Source: Bacteroides zhangwenhongii
GTDB lineage: Bacteria; Bacteroidota; Bacteroidia; Bacteroidales; Bacteroidaceae
Direction of reading: 5' to 3'
NCBI RefSeq assembly: GCF_009193325.2
Contig: NZ_CP059856.1
Location: forward strand, 2,914,001 to 2,978,000
DNA: 64,000 bases
The notes below the pieces were generated by a model, which was not told where the DNA came from, made no database searches, and saw nothing but the letters and a program-made list of their open reading frames with translations. Numbering within the stretch: position 1 is the first letter of the stretch; every line of letters begins with the position of its first letter. Position numbers and translations under genes: made by a program. Shown here one piece after another: positions 1-8,469 of this stretch.

Positions 1-146
1 TCCGCAAGCTGACCATCGAAACCGAAGACGGTATATTTGAGGGTAAAATACAGCTATGGGTTCATGATGTGGAGGATGTAAAGACTATCTGCAACAATCT
101 GAAAAAGATTCAGAATATCAAACAGGTGAGCCGTGTAGAAGAGTAA
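1..146 (+). CDS. RelA/SpoT-type (p)ppGpp synthetase/hydrolase, C-terminal end only
   Basis: Only the last 48 codons lie in the window, ending with TAA at 144-146. They encode a DGIFEGKIQLWVHD-like strand followed by a helix (VEDVKTICNNLKKI) and a closing VSRVEE strand. This is the form of the ACT regulatory domain at the C-terminus of long RelA/SpoT/Rsh proteins, which make and break the alarmone (p)ppGpp in the cytoplasm. The catalytic domains lie off the left edge, so activity cannot be judged. An imperfect hairpin follows at 171-221. Another ACT-domain protein is possible, but the wording fits Rsh proteins best. Confidence 0.7.
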   Translation, partial: RKLTIETEDGIFEGKIQLWVHDVEDVKTICNNLKKIQNIKQVSRVEE

Positions 147-170
147 ATTCTATTTTAAAACGAGAATTAT

Positions 171-221
171 CGCAGATTAACGCAACGCAAATAGAATATG
201 AACTATCCGCGCAAATCTGCG
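171..221 (+). terminator. Hairpin downstream of the RelA/SpoT gene
   Basis: CGCAGATT (171-178) pairs with AATCTGCG (214-221) and is followed by TTTAATTC. It lies between the plus-strand stop at 146 and the convergent MerR gene, so it may terminate either. Its sequence resembles the hairpin at 13025-13054 (GCGGATTAACGC), suggesting a dispersed family. Confidence 0.4.
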
Positions 222-254
222 TTTAATTCTTATTATTCTTATATCATGCCGTAT

Positions 255-599
255 TTACTTGCGACCATCCAATTCTCCTTTTATTGCTAACAGCTCTTCT
301 TTAATCGCCTTCAACCGATTCATGATTTCATAATTCCGGACAGTAGCTTCTTTATTATCTTTCAAACGTTGGCGGGCGCCCGGAAGCGTCATGCCTTTCT
401 CTTTCACCAGATGATAGATGAGCCCGATTGTTTCCACATCTTCTTTACGATATTGGCGTATTCCTCTACCGGCAGTCTTGGGAGAGATCTGCGGAAACTC
501 CTTTTCCCAAAAACGGAGCAGAGAAGTATTGACTCCGAACATATCGGCAACTTCTCCTATGGAATAATATAGTTTCAGTTCTTTATCCGTATTAAGCAT
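255..599 (-). CDS. MerR-family helix-turn-helix regulator (114 aa)
   Basis: Small cytoplasmic DNA-binding protein. Residues 11-80 form a winged MerR-type helix-turn-helix (YSIGEVADMFGVN, LLRFWEKEFPQ, then RQYRKEDVETI), and the C-terminus is a short basic coiled coil. There is no effector domain, which is typical of the short MerR-like regulators next to an M23 peptidase gene in Bacteroidetes. It starts 23 bases after the end of the M23 gene on the same strand, so both are probably co-transcribed. Its target cannot be read from the sequence. Confidence 0.8.
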   Translation of the reverse strand: MLNTDKELKLYYSIGEVADMFGVNTSLLRFWEKEFPQISPKTAGRGIRQYRKEDVETIGLIYHLVKEKGMTLPGARQRLKDNKEATVRNYEIMNRLKAIKEELLAIKGELDGRK

Positions 600-622
600 A
601 ACACTCCTGTCTTTTTTTAGAA

Positions 623-1591
623 TTAATCGAATACCTTACCGTGGTTGGCAGCCAACTGAATCATCTTCTCGTAATCCTCAGCACTTAAATCCATGAAATA
701 ATAGTTCACCGGATTCACCACCTGTCCCTTCACGTGCACTTCATAATGGAGATGCGGCCCGGTACTCTTTCCCGTACTACCCACTTTTCCAATCACCTCT
801 CCACGCACCACCTTCTTTCCGACTTTCGTATTAAACCCCTGCAAGTGAGCATATCGAGTGAGATATCCGAAGCCATGATCAATCTCAATGGTATTGCCAT
901 ATCCGGTTTCCCACCCTACCTTTACCACAGTTCCGTCTCCGGTAGCATATACATCCGTTCCCGGATGAGCGGAAAAGTCCATTCCCGCATGAAACTTCGT
1001 CGTACCGTAAATAGGATCAATACGTGTACCATAACCGGAAGCCGTCTGACGAAGGTCCTTATTGGAAATAGGCTGAATGGCGGGAATACATTTCAACATT
1101 TCATCATGATTCTTGCACATATCCACCACATCATCAAAAGATTTCGATTGGATATAGAGCCGTTTGGATAGAACGTCCAACTTCTGAGTAGTATTCACCA
1201 CCAGTTTCGCATTCGCTAAGTCCATCAGTTCCTCATAACGGTTCGTACCTCCGTAACCGGCCTGACGGATAGCGGGAGAAACGGGATCGGCCTGCAGGAT
1301 TACCCGATAGAGGTTATCATCACGCTGCTGAATATCCTGAAGCACCCCCATAGCGTCGTCCAAACGACGGGAAAGTACATTATATTGTGCCAAAAGACGG
1401 CTGTTTTCAATTCTTAATTCCTTCTCCGATGGAGAGCCGAAGATAAGAAGCAACACGATAAAACAGCCCGCTCCCAACCCCATACCATAGAAAAGCCGAC
1501 GCAAAATACTAAGCGCACGCTGCCGTACGGTGGGGTAAATTCGATCGTATGTCTGCGTCTGTGGATTATAGATATAGTAAACTTTGCGCAT
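623..1591 (-). CDS. M23-family (LytM) metalloendopeptidase, membrane anchored
   Basis: 322 aa. A cytoplasmic N-terminus is followed by one transmembrane segment at about residues 33-52 (GMGLGAGCFIVLLLIF), a periplasmic coiled coil (about 55-100) and a C-terminal LytM domain at about 195-300. The zinc ligands appear to be intact: HAGMD and the HLHYE motif after GSTGKSTGP. M23 enzymes with this layout cut peptide cross-bridges in peptidoglycan or regulate amidases that do. The divergent neighbour is alaS; the MerR-type gene lies downstream. Whether the enzyme is itself hydrolytic or a regulator is unknown, but the metal ligands argue for activity. Confidence 0.85.
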   Translation of the reverse strand: MRKVYYIYNPQTQTYDRIYPTVRQRALSILRRLFYGMGLGAGCFIVLLLIFGSPSEKELRIENSRLLAQYNVLSRRLDDAMGVLQDIQQRDDNLYRVILQADPVSPAIRQAGYGGTNRYEELMDLANAKLVVNTTQKLDVLSKRLYIQSKSFDDVVDMCKNHDEMLKCIPAIQPISNKDLRQTASGYGTRIDPIYGTTKFHAGMDFSAHPGTDVYATGDGTVVKVGWETGYGNTIEIDHGFGYLTRYAHLQGFNTKVGKKVVRGEVIGKVGSTGKSTGPHLHYEVHVKGQVVNPVNYYFMDLSAEDYEKMIQLAANHGKVFD

Positions 1592-1642
1592 CTTTTTGAA
1601 AATATTTCGCTTGTTAATACGGCAAAAGTAATAAAAACGAGC

Positions 1643-1650
1643 TATCTTTG
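1643..1650 (+). promoter_or_regulatory. Bacteroides-type -7 promoter element for alaS
   Basis: TATCTTTG matches the Bacteroides -7 consensus TAnnTTTG and lies about 114 bases before the alaS start, in the 172-base gap between the divergent M23 gene and alaS. No convincing -33 TTTG was found at the usual spacing, so the match is partial. Confidence 0.4.
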
Positions 1651-1763
1651 CACAGTTTTTACGAATTTATGAGCTGTGATTTATGATTTATTGGAGATTC
1701 CTCCCTTCTCTCATATCCCACAGCCCCATAGTTCATAATTCATAACTCATAATTCTTCATTAT

Positions 1764-4382
1764 ATGTTGACTGCAAAAGAGATCAGAGATTCATTCAAGA
1801 ATTTCTTTGAGTCGAAAGGACACCACATCGTTCCGTCGGCTCCAATGGTGATTAAAGACGACCCTACCCTGATGTTTACCAATGCGGGTATGAACCAGTT
1901 TAAAGATATTATTTTGGGCAACCACCCGGCGAAATACAAAAGAGTCGCGGACTCTCAGAAATGTTTGCGCGTAAGCGGAAAGCACAATGACTTGGAGGAG
2001 GTAGGACACGATACTTACCATCATACCATGTTCGAAATGCTCGGTAACTGGTCGTTCGGCGATTACTTCAAGAAAGAAGCCATCAGTTGGGCATGGGAAT
2101 ATCTGGTAGATGTCTTGAAACTGAATCCGGAACATCTCTACGCAACCGTATTCGAAGGAAGTCCCGAAGAAGGATTGAGCCGTGACGACGAAGCCGCTTC
2201 CTATTGGGAACAATTCCTGCCGAAAGATCATATCATCAACGGCAACAAGCACGATAATTTCTGGGAAATGGGTGATACAGGACCTTGCGGACCTTGTTCC
2301 GAAATTCATATCGACCTTCGTCCGGCAGAAGAACGCGCCAAGATTTCCGGTCGCGATCTCGTGAACCATGATCATCCGCAGGTGATTGAAATCTGGAATC
2401 TTGTATTCATGCAGTACAACCGCAAGGCAGACAGCAGTCTTGAGCCGCTTCCCGCAAAAGTGATCGACACCGGTATGGGATTCGAACGTCTTTGTATGGC
2501 ACTTCAAGGCAAAACGTCCAATTATGATACGGACGTATTCCAGCCAATGCTGAAAGCGATTGCAGCCATGTCGGACACAGAATACGGAAAAGACAAGCAG
2601 CAAGATATTGCCATGCGTGTGATTGCCGACCACATCCGTACCATTGCGTTCTCTATCACGGACGGTCAGTTGCCTTCCAACGCTAAAGCAGGTTATGTGA
2701 TCCGTCGTATCCTCCGCCGTGCCGTCCGTTATGGCTATACATTCCTCGGACAGAAGCAAGCATTCATGTACAAGTTGCTTCCTGTGCTGATTGAGAATAT
2801 GGGTGAGGCTTATCCGGAACTGATTGCACAAAAGACATTGATTGAAAAGGTAATCAAAGAAGAAGAAGAATCATTCCTCCGCACATTGGAGACAGGTATC
2901 CGTCTGTTGGATAAGACAATGGAAGATACCAAAACTGCCGGAAAAACAGAAATCAGCGGTAAAGACGCCTTTACCTTATATGATACTTTCGGGTTCCCGC
3001 TCGACTTGACAGAACTGATTCTCCGTGAAAACGGTATGACCGTCAACATCGAAGAGTTCAACGAAGAGATGCAGCAGCAGAAGCAACGTGCCCGTAACGC
3101 TGCCGCTATCGAAACCGGTGACTGGATCACGCTGAAAGAAGGGACGACCGAATTCGTCGGTTACGACTATACGGAATACGAAGCTTCAATTCTTCGCTAT
3201 CGCCAGATCAAGCAGAAAAACCAGACCTTGTATCAGATTGTACTAGACTATACTCCGTTCTATGCGGAAAGCGGTGGTCAGGTAGGTGATACCGGTGTGT
3301 TGGTAAGCGAGTTCGAAACGATTGAAGTGATCGACACCAAGAAAGAAAACAACCTTCCGATACATATTACCAAAAAGTTACCCGAACATCCGGAAGCTCC
3401 GATGATGGCTTGTGTAGACACCGACAAACGTGCTGCCTGCGCAGCCAATCACTCAGCCACTCACTTGCTGGACGCTGCTCTCCGTGAAGTTTTGGGTGAA
3501 CACGTAGAACAGAAAGGTTCGTTGGTTACACCGGATTCCTTACGTTTCGACTTCTCTCACTTCCAGAAAGTGACCGATGAAGAAATCCGCAAGGTAGAGC
3601 ACATTGTCAACGCCAAGATACGTGCCAACATTCCTTTGAAGGAGTACCGCAATATTCCTATCGAAGAAGCGAAAGAGCTGGGTGCTATCGCTCTCTTCGG
3701 CGAGAAGTACGGTGACAGAGTGCGTGTGATACAGTTCGGATCTTCCATCGAATTCTGTGGAGGTACACACGTAGCTGCTACAGGAAACATCGGTATGGTG
3801 AAAATCATCTCCGAAAGTTCCGTTGCTGCCGGTGTCCGCCGTATCGAGGCTTACACAGGAGCACGGGTAGAAGAAATGCTGGACACTATTCAAGACACCC
3901 TCAATGACTTGAAAGCTCTCTTCAACAATACTCCGGATCTGGGTATCGCTATCCGTAAATACATTGACGAAAACGCAGGCTTGAAGAAGCAAGTGGAAGA
4001 CTTCATGAAAGAAAAAGAAGCAGCCTTGAAAGAAAAACTATTGAAGAATATACAGGAAGTAAACGGTGTCAAGGTTATTAAGCTTTGCGCTCCACTGCCT
4101 GCAGAAGTGGTGAAGAACATTGCTTTCCAACTTCGCGGTGAAATTACGGAAAACTTGTTCTTCGTAGCCGGAAGCACGGACAATGGCAAACCGATGTTGA
4201 CAGTCATGTTGAGCGACAACCTCGTAGCAACCGGTCTGAAGGCAGGCAACTTGGTAAAAGAGGCTGCCAAACTGATTCAAGGTGGCGGCGGTGGTCAACC
4301 GCACTTTGCTACCGCCGGAGGTAAGAATGCCGACGGACTACCGGCAGCAGTTGAAAAAGTGATAGAGCTGGCAGGAATCTAA
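1764..4382 (+). CDS. alaS: Alanyl-tRNA synthetase
   Basis: 872 aa, full length for the family. It charges tRNA-Ala with alanine in the cytoplasm. The class II catalytic domain fills the first ~240 residues ([33 protein letters not shown]), followed by the tRNA-recognition region. The editing domain carries zinc-binding HSATH (about 563-567) and CGGTH (about 665-669), which remove mischarged Ser/Gly. The C-terminal C-Ala domain ends in a glycine-rich [14 protein letters not shown] stretch. The start follows the TATCTTTG promoter element, and a strong terminator follows at 4403-4445. Expected single-copy housekeeping gene. Confidence 0.98.
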   Translation: MLTAKEIRDSFKNFFESKGHHIVPSAPMVIKDDPTLMFTNAGMNQFKDIILGNHPAKYKRVADSQKCLRVSGKHNDLEEVGHDTYHHTMFEMLGNWSFGDYFKKEAISWAWEYLVDVLKLNPEHLYATVFEGSPEEGLSRDDEAASYWEQFLPKDHIINGNKHDNFWEMGDTGPCGPCSEIHIDLRPAEERAKISGRDLVNHDHPQVIEIWNLVFMQYNRKADSSLEPLPAKVIDTGMGFERLCMALQGKTSNYDTDVFQPMLKAIAAMSDTEYGKDKQQDIAMRVIADHIRTIAFSITDGQLPSNAKAGYVIRRILRRAVRYGYTFLGQKQAFMYKLLPVLIENMGEAYPELIAQKTLIEKVIKEEEESFLRTLETGIRLLDKTMEDTKTAGKTEISGKDAFTLYDTFGFPLDLTELILRENGMTVNIEEFNEEMQQQKQRARNAAAIETGDWITLKEGTTEFVGYDYTEYEASILRYRQIKQKNQTLYQIVLDYTPFYAESGGQVGDTGVLVSEFETIEVIDTKKENNLPIHITKKLPEHPEAPMMACVDTDKRAACAANHSATHLLDAALREVLGEHVEQKGSLVTPDSLRFDFSHFQKVTDEEIRKVEHIVNAKIRANIPLKEYRNIPIEEAKELGAIALFGEKYGDRVRVIQFGSSIEFCGGTHVAATGNIGMVKIISESSVAAGVRRIEAYTGARVEEMLDTIQDTLNDLKALFNNTPDLGIAIRKYIDENAGLKKQVEDFMKEKEAALKEKLLKNIQEVNGVKVIKLCAPLPAEVVKNIAFQLRGEITENLFFVAGSTDNGKPMLTVMLSDNLVATGLKAGNLVKEAAKLIQGGGGGQPHFATAGGKNADGLPAAVEKVIELAGI

Positions 4383-4402
4383 AAGTAAACAGATAAAAGG
4401 AT

Positions 4403-4445
4403 AGCGTGTCTTAAGGTAGGAATTACTTTAAGACACGCTTTTTTA
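4403..4445 (+). terminator. Rho-independent terminator of alaS
   Basis: A perfect 12-bp stem, AGCGTGTCTTAA (4403-4414) with TTAAGACACGCT (4428-4439), has a 13-base loop and is followed by TTTTTTA. It sits about 20 bases after the alaS stop. Confidence 0.9.
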
Positions 4446-4489
4446 TATATAAATTCAAGCCCCTTATTCCAGTTGTTACGGTTTTTTCC

Positions 4490-4497
4490 TATCTTTG
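4490..4497 (+). promoter_or_regulatory. -7 promoter element upstream of the first GH92 gene
   Basis: TATCTTTG matches TAnnTTTG and lies 69 bases before the ATG at 4566, downstream of the alaS terminator. The -33 element is not clear. Confidence 0.4.
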
Positions 4498-4565
4498 CCA
4501 ACAGATTAGTTATTCTCTTATCCTTCAAATAAATAAAATAAGTAATCACTAATACCTAAAGAGCA

Positions 4566-6803
4566 ATGAGAACGCCTATTTATCTATGCTTGCTGTTAAC
4601 CTGCATGCTGGTTTCCTGTACCCCTACGCAAGAAAAACACGAAACAGATTACACATTGTACGTAAATCCGTTCATCGGAACCGACTTCACCGGAAACACG
4701 TATCCCGGTGCTCAAGCTCCTTTCGGCATGGTGCAGCTCAGCCCTGACAACGGACTTCCCGGTTGGGACCGCATCTCCGGTTATTTCTATCCGGACAGTA
4801 CCATTGCCGGATTCAGCCATACCCACCTTTCCGGTACAGGAGCAGGAGATCTGTACGACATCTCTTTTATGCCTGTCACCCTTCCTTATAAAGAAGCGGA
4901 AGCGCCTCTAGGCATTCATTCCAAATTCTCTCATGAAGATGAAAGCGCTTGCGCAGGTTATTATCAAGTACGATTGAAAGACTACAATATCAACGTCGAA
5001 CTGACTGCAACCGAACGTTGCGGTATCCAACGTTACACCTTTCCCGAAGCCCAATCCGCCATCTTCCTAAATTTGAAAAAGGCCATGAACTGGGACTTCA
5101 CTAATGATTCTTATATCGAAAAGATAGACTCTGTTACCATTCAAGGCTACCGCTTCTCCGATGGTTGGGCACGCGACCAGCACATCTATTTCCGCACCCG
5201 TTTCTCCAGACCTTTCGAGAAAATGGAACTGGACACTACGGCTATTATCAAAGACAACAAACGTATCGGTACAGCCGTCATCGCCCGCTTCGACTTCAAT
5301 ACCAAAGAAGGTGAGCAAATTCTCGTCAATACTGCCATTTCCGGCACAAGCATGGACGGTGCAGCCAAAAACCTGCAAGCGGAAGTCCCCGAAAACGACT
5401 TCGACAAATACCTGGCTGAAACAAAAGCGAATTGGAACCGCCAACTTGGTAAAATCGAAGTGAAAGGCGATAACGAAGACGACAAAGTAAACTTCTACAC
5501 CGCTCTCTATCATTCGATGATTGCCCCGACTATCTACAATGATGTGGACGGCACTTACTACGGCCCTGATAAGAAAGTGCACCAGGCAGACGGCTGGGTG
5601 AACTACAGCACTTTCTCCCTGTGGGATACCTATCGTGCAGCCCATCCTCTCTTCACTTACACAGAGCCGGAGCGTGTCAACGACATGATAAAATCCTTCA
5701 TTGCCTTCTACGAGCAAAATGACCGGTTGCCGGTATGGAACTTCTACGGAAGTGAAACAGATATGATGATCGGCTATCATGCCGTTCCTGTCATCGCAGA
5801 CGCCTATCTGAAAGGTATCGGTGATTTTGATGCGGAGAAAGCATTGAACGCTTGTGTTGCAACCGCTAATCTGGACAGTTATCGCGGTATCGGGCTTTAC
5901 AAAGAATTAGGATATATTCCCTACAACGTGACAGACCATTACAACGCTGAGAACTGGTCATTATCTAAAACCTTGGAATATGCCTTCGACGATTACTGCA
6001 TTGCCGAAATGGCTAAGAAGATGGGCAAACAAGACATTGCGGACACATTCTACAAACGTTCCCGGAACTATAGAAATCTTTATAACCCGGAAACCTCTTT
6101 CATGCAGCCGCGTGATGACAAGGGGCACTTTATCAAAGGTTTCAAAGCCGACGACTATACTCCACACATCTGCGAAAGCAACGGATGGCAGTATTTCTGG
6201 TCGGTACAGCACGATATTGACGGATTGATAGACCTTGCAGGCGGCAAAAACAGATTTGCCGAGAAACTGGACAGTATGTTCACCTATCATCCGGCAGCAG
6301 ACGCCGAACTTCCACTGTTCAGTACGGGAATGATCGGTCAATACGCACATGGAAACGAACCGAGCCATCATGTCATCTACCTTTTCAACTCAATAGGCTT
6401 CAACGAACGGACTCAATATTACGTAGCAAAAGTAATGAACGAACTTTATAAGAACGAGCCTGCCGGTCTTTGCGGCAACGAAGATTGCGGGCAAATGTCG
6501 GCATGGTACGTATTCAGCGCAATGGGCTTCTATCCGGTAAATCCGGTCAGCGGCAAGTACGAAATAGGAACCCCGCTCTTCCCGGAAATGCAGTTGCATC
6601 TGGCAAACAGTAAAACATTTACCGTGCTGGCTCCTAATGTAAACAAGAAGAATATCTATATACAGTCAACCAAAGTAAACGGACACCCCTACGACAAAAC
6701 GTATATCACCCATGAACAAATCATGAGTGGAGCCACCGTAGAATTCGAGATGGGCAGTACCCCAAAAACAATCGGAGTCATATTCGAAGAAAAACGACCT
6801 TAA
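4566..6803 (+). CDS. GH92 alpha-mannosidase, lipoprotein (BT3994-like)
   Basis: 745 aa with a lipoprotein signal ending in the lipobox LVSC (Cys18). The N-terminal beta-sandwich of GH92 begins at YVNPFIGTDFTGNTYPGA, followed by the (alpha/alpha)6 barrel. E537 in ESNGWQYFW aligns with the general acid E533 of BT3990, and D640 in GNEDCGQMSAW aligns with the base D644; HGNEPSHH is conserved. GH92 enzymes are calcium-dependent, inverting exo-alpha-mannosidases. It opens the plus-strand arm of the N-glycan locus, with the ECF sigma gene 29 bases downstream. Exact linkage specificity cannot be read from sequence. About 30-40% like the other two GH92 proteins by eye. Confidence 0.93.
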   Translation: MRTPIYLCLLLTCMLVSCTPTQEKHETDYTLYVNPFIGTDFTGNTYPGAQAPFGMVQLSPDNGLPGWDRISGYFYPDSTIAGFSHTHLSGTGAGDLYDISFMPVTLPYKEAEAPLGIHSKFSHEDESACAGYYQVRLKDYNINVELTATERCGIQRYTFPEAQSAIFLNLKKAMNWDFTNDSYIEKIDSVTIQGYRFSDGWARDQHIYFRTRFSRPFEKMELDTTAIIKDNKRIGTAVIARFDFNTKEGEQILVNTAISGTSMDGAAKNLQAEVPENDFDKYLAETKANWNRQLGKIEVKGDNEDDKVNFYTALYHSMIAPTIYNDVDGTYYGPDKKVHQADGWVNYSTFSLWDTYRAAHPLFTYTEPERVNDMIKSFIAFYEQNDRLPVWNFYGSETDMMIGYHAVPVIADAYLKGIGDFDAEKALNACVATANLDSYRGIGLYKELGYIPYNVTDHYNAENWSLSKTLEYAFDDYCIAEMAKKMGKQDIADTFYKRSRNYRNLYNPETSFMQPRDDKGHFIKGFKADDYTPHICESNGWQYFWSVQHDIDGLIDLAGGKNRFAEKLDSMFTYHPAADAELPLFSTGMIGQYAHGNEPSHHVIYLFNSIGFNERTQYYVAKVMNELYKNEPAGLCGNEDCGQMSAWYVFSAMGFYPVNPVSGKYEIGTPLFPEMQLHLANSKTFTVLAPNVNKKNIYIQSTKVNGHPYDKTYITHEQIMSGATVEFEMGSTPKTIGVIFEEKRP

Positions 6804-6832
6804 GTATATCTGAACTAATATCTATTGAGAGA

Positions 6833-7393
6833 ATGAATGAAAACTTCGATGTAACCTACAAAGCATTATTCCGCAAGTACTACCCCAGCCTCATCTTCTA
6901 CGCCACCCGCCTGGTAGGGGAAGAGGAGGCGGAAGACGTGGTACAGGATGTCTTTGTGGAGCTATGGAGACGGAAAGACAGCATAGAGATAGGCGACCAG
7001 ATACAGGCTTTTCTCTACCGTGCCGTCTATACCCGTGCCCTCAACGTATTGAAACATCGCAATGTGGAAGACGGCTACTGTGCTGCTATGGAAGAAATCA
7101 ACCAGAAACGTGCAGAATTCTATCAGCCGGACAACAATGAAGTAATCCGGCGAATTGAAGACAGAGAACTCCGTAAAGAGATCTACAACGCCATTAATGA
7201 ATTGCCGGACAAGTGCAAGGAAGTTTTCAAGCTAAGCTATCTGCACGAAATGAAAAACAAAGAGATAGCCGATGTTCTCGGCATTTCACTCCGCACGGTA
7301 GAGGCTCATATGTACAAGGCCTTGAAGTACTTGCGCAGCCGCCTCGATCCGCTTTGGATAATTCTTTTCTTATTTTTATGGAGAGATTGGTAA
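6833..7393 (+). CDS. ECF sigma factor of a SusC/anti-sigma (FecI-like) system
   Basis: 186 aa. Region 2 lies at about residues 10-75 (FRKYYPSLIFYATRLVGEEEAEDVVQDVFVELW) and region 4 at about 120-170 (INELPDKCKEVFKLSYLHEMKNKEIADVLGISLRTVEAHMYKALK), the layout of short ECF factors. In Bacteroides such factors are held by a FecR-type anti-sigma until an STN-containing SusC binds its glycan. The next gene is that anti-sigma, and SusC at 20919-24269 has an STN domain. It probably activates the surrounding PUL. The C-terminus (LWIILFLFLWRDW) is unusually hydrophobic for a sigma factor. Confidence 0.93.
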   Translation: MNENFDVTYKALFRKYYPSLIFYATRLVGEEEAEDVVQDVFVELWRRKDSIEIGDQIQAFLYRAVYTRALNVLKHRNVEDGYCAAMEEINQKRAEFYQPDNNEVIRRIEDRELRKEIYNAINELPDKCKEVFKLSYLHEMKNKEIADVLGISLRTVEAHMYKALKYLRSRLDPLWIILFLFLWRDW

Positions 7394-7424
7394 GTGTTTT
7401 TATGTTTTGAATTGTATTATTAAT

Positions 7425-8432
7425 ATGAAGGAAAAGAAAATGAGTAATCTGAGTGAAGATATAATCAATAGATATCTGACAGGACAATGTTCCGAAGAAG
7501 AGCTTATCAAAGTGAATGCTTGGATGAAGGAATCGGAAGAGAATGCCCGTCAGTTATTTCGTATGGAAGAAATTTATCATTTAGGTAAATTCGACCAATA
7601 TGCCGACGGACAACGGATGCTTCGTGCAGAAAAACGACTTTATAAGAAACTGGACGAGGAGAAAGGAAAACAGAATAAAATACTGCGTATGCATCGTTGG
7701 ATGAAATATGCAGCAGTCATTGCTATCATATTTTCCATCAGCGGTGGAATCGGATATTGGTTTTATCACAATGGAACCGACCAGCAAATGATGGTTGCAG
7801 TTGCCAATGAAGGTATTGTGAAGGAAGTCGTTCTGCCGGACGGAACCAAAGTCTGGTTAAACAACTCGGCTACCTTAAAGTACCCGCGCGAGTTTTCCGA
7901 AAAAGAACGTAATGTACATTTGGAAGGAGAAGCTTACTTCGAAGTTACCAAAAATCGTCATAAGCCATTCACCGTACAAAGTGACGCCATGCGTGTACGC
8001 GTATTGGGTACAACATTCAACTTCAAATGCGACAAGCGTTGCCGGGTAGCCGAAGCAACATTGATTGAAGGCGAAATAGAAGTGAAAGGGAACAAGGAAG
8101 AGGGACAAATCATCCTTGCCCCCGGACAGCGTGCGGAACTGAACAAAAGCAATGGCCGACTGACTGTAAAACAAGTAGACGCCAAGTTGGATGCAGTATG
8201 GCATGACAACCTGATTCCATTCCAAAAAGCCGATATATTCACAATAACCAGAACATTGGAGCGTTTCTATGATGTGAAGATTATTCTGTCTCCCGATATG
8301 AAACCGGACAAAACTTACTCCGGTGTACTGAAACGGAAGTCCGACATCGAATCCGTACTGAAATCATTGCAGAACTCCATACCTATTGATTATAAGATTG
8401 TCGGAAACAATATCTTTATTTCTCCTAAATAA
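7425..8432 (+). CDS. FecR-family anti-sigma factor
   Basis: 335 aa from the ATG at 7425; ATG 7440 (MSNLSED) is equally possible. The N-terminal ~80 residues form the cytoplasmic anti-sigma domain (SEDIINRYLTGQCSEEELIKVNAWM). One transmembrane helix follows (MKYAAVIAIIFSISGGIGYWF, about residues 89-109), then the periplasmic FecR domain (VVLPDGTKVWLNNSATLKYPREF, GEAYFEVTKN, VRVLGTTFNF) and a C-terminal DUF4974 that contacts the STN domain of the SusC transporter. It relays glycan sensing from SusC to the sigma factor encoded just upstream. Confidence 0.93.
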   Translation: MKEKKMSNLSEDIINRYLTGQCSEEELIKVNAWMKESEENARQLFRMEEIYHLGKFDQYADGQRMLRAEKRLYKKLDEEKGKQNKILRMHRWMKYAAVIAIIFSISGGIGYWFYHNGTDQQMMVAVANEGIVKEVVLPDGTKVWLNNSATLKYPREFSEKERNVHLEGEAYFEVTKNRHKPFTVQSDAMRVRVLGTTFNFKCDKRCRVAEATLIEGEIEVKGNKEEGQIILAPGQRAELNKSNGRLTVKQVDAKLDAVWHDNLIPFQKADIFTITRTLERFYDVKIILSPDMKPDKTYSGVLKRKSDIESVLKSLQNSIPIDYKIVGNNIFISPK

Positions 8433-8469
8433 GAAATATAAGGTGTGAAACTAAAAAGCTATTAATACC

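Noticed and set aside
1791..2831. 346-codon minus-strand frame inside alaS
   Set aside because: Antisense to the conserved catalytic core of alaS; no recognisable domain.
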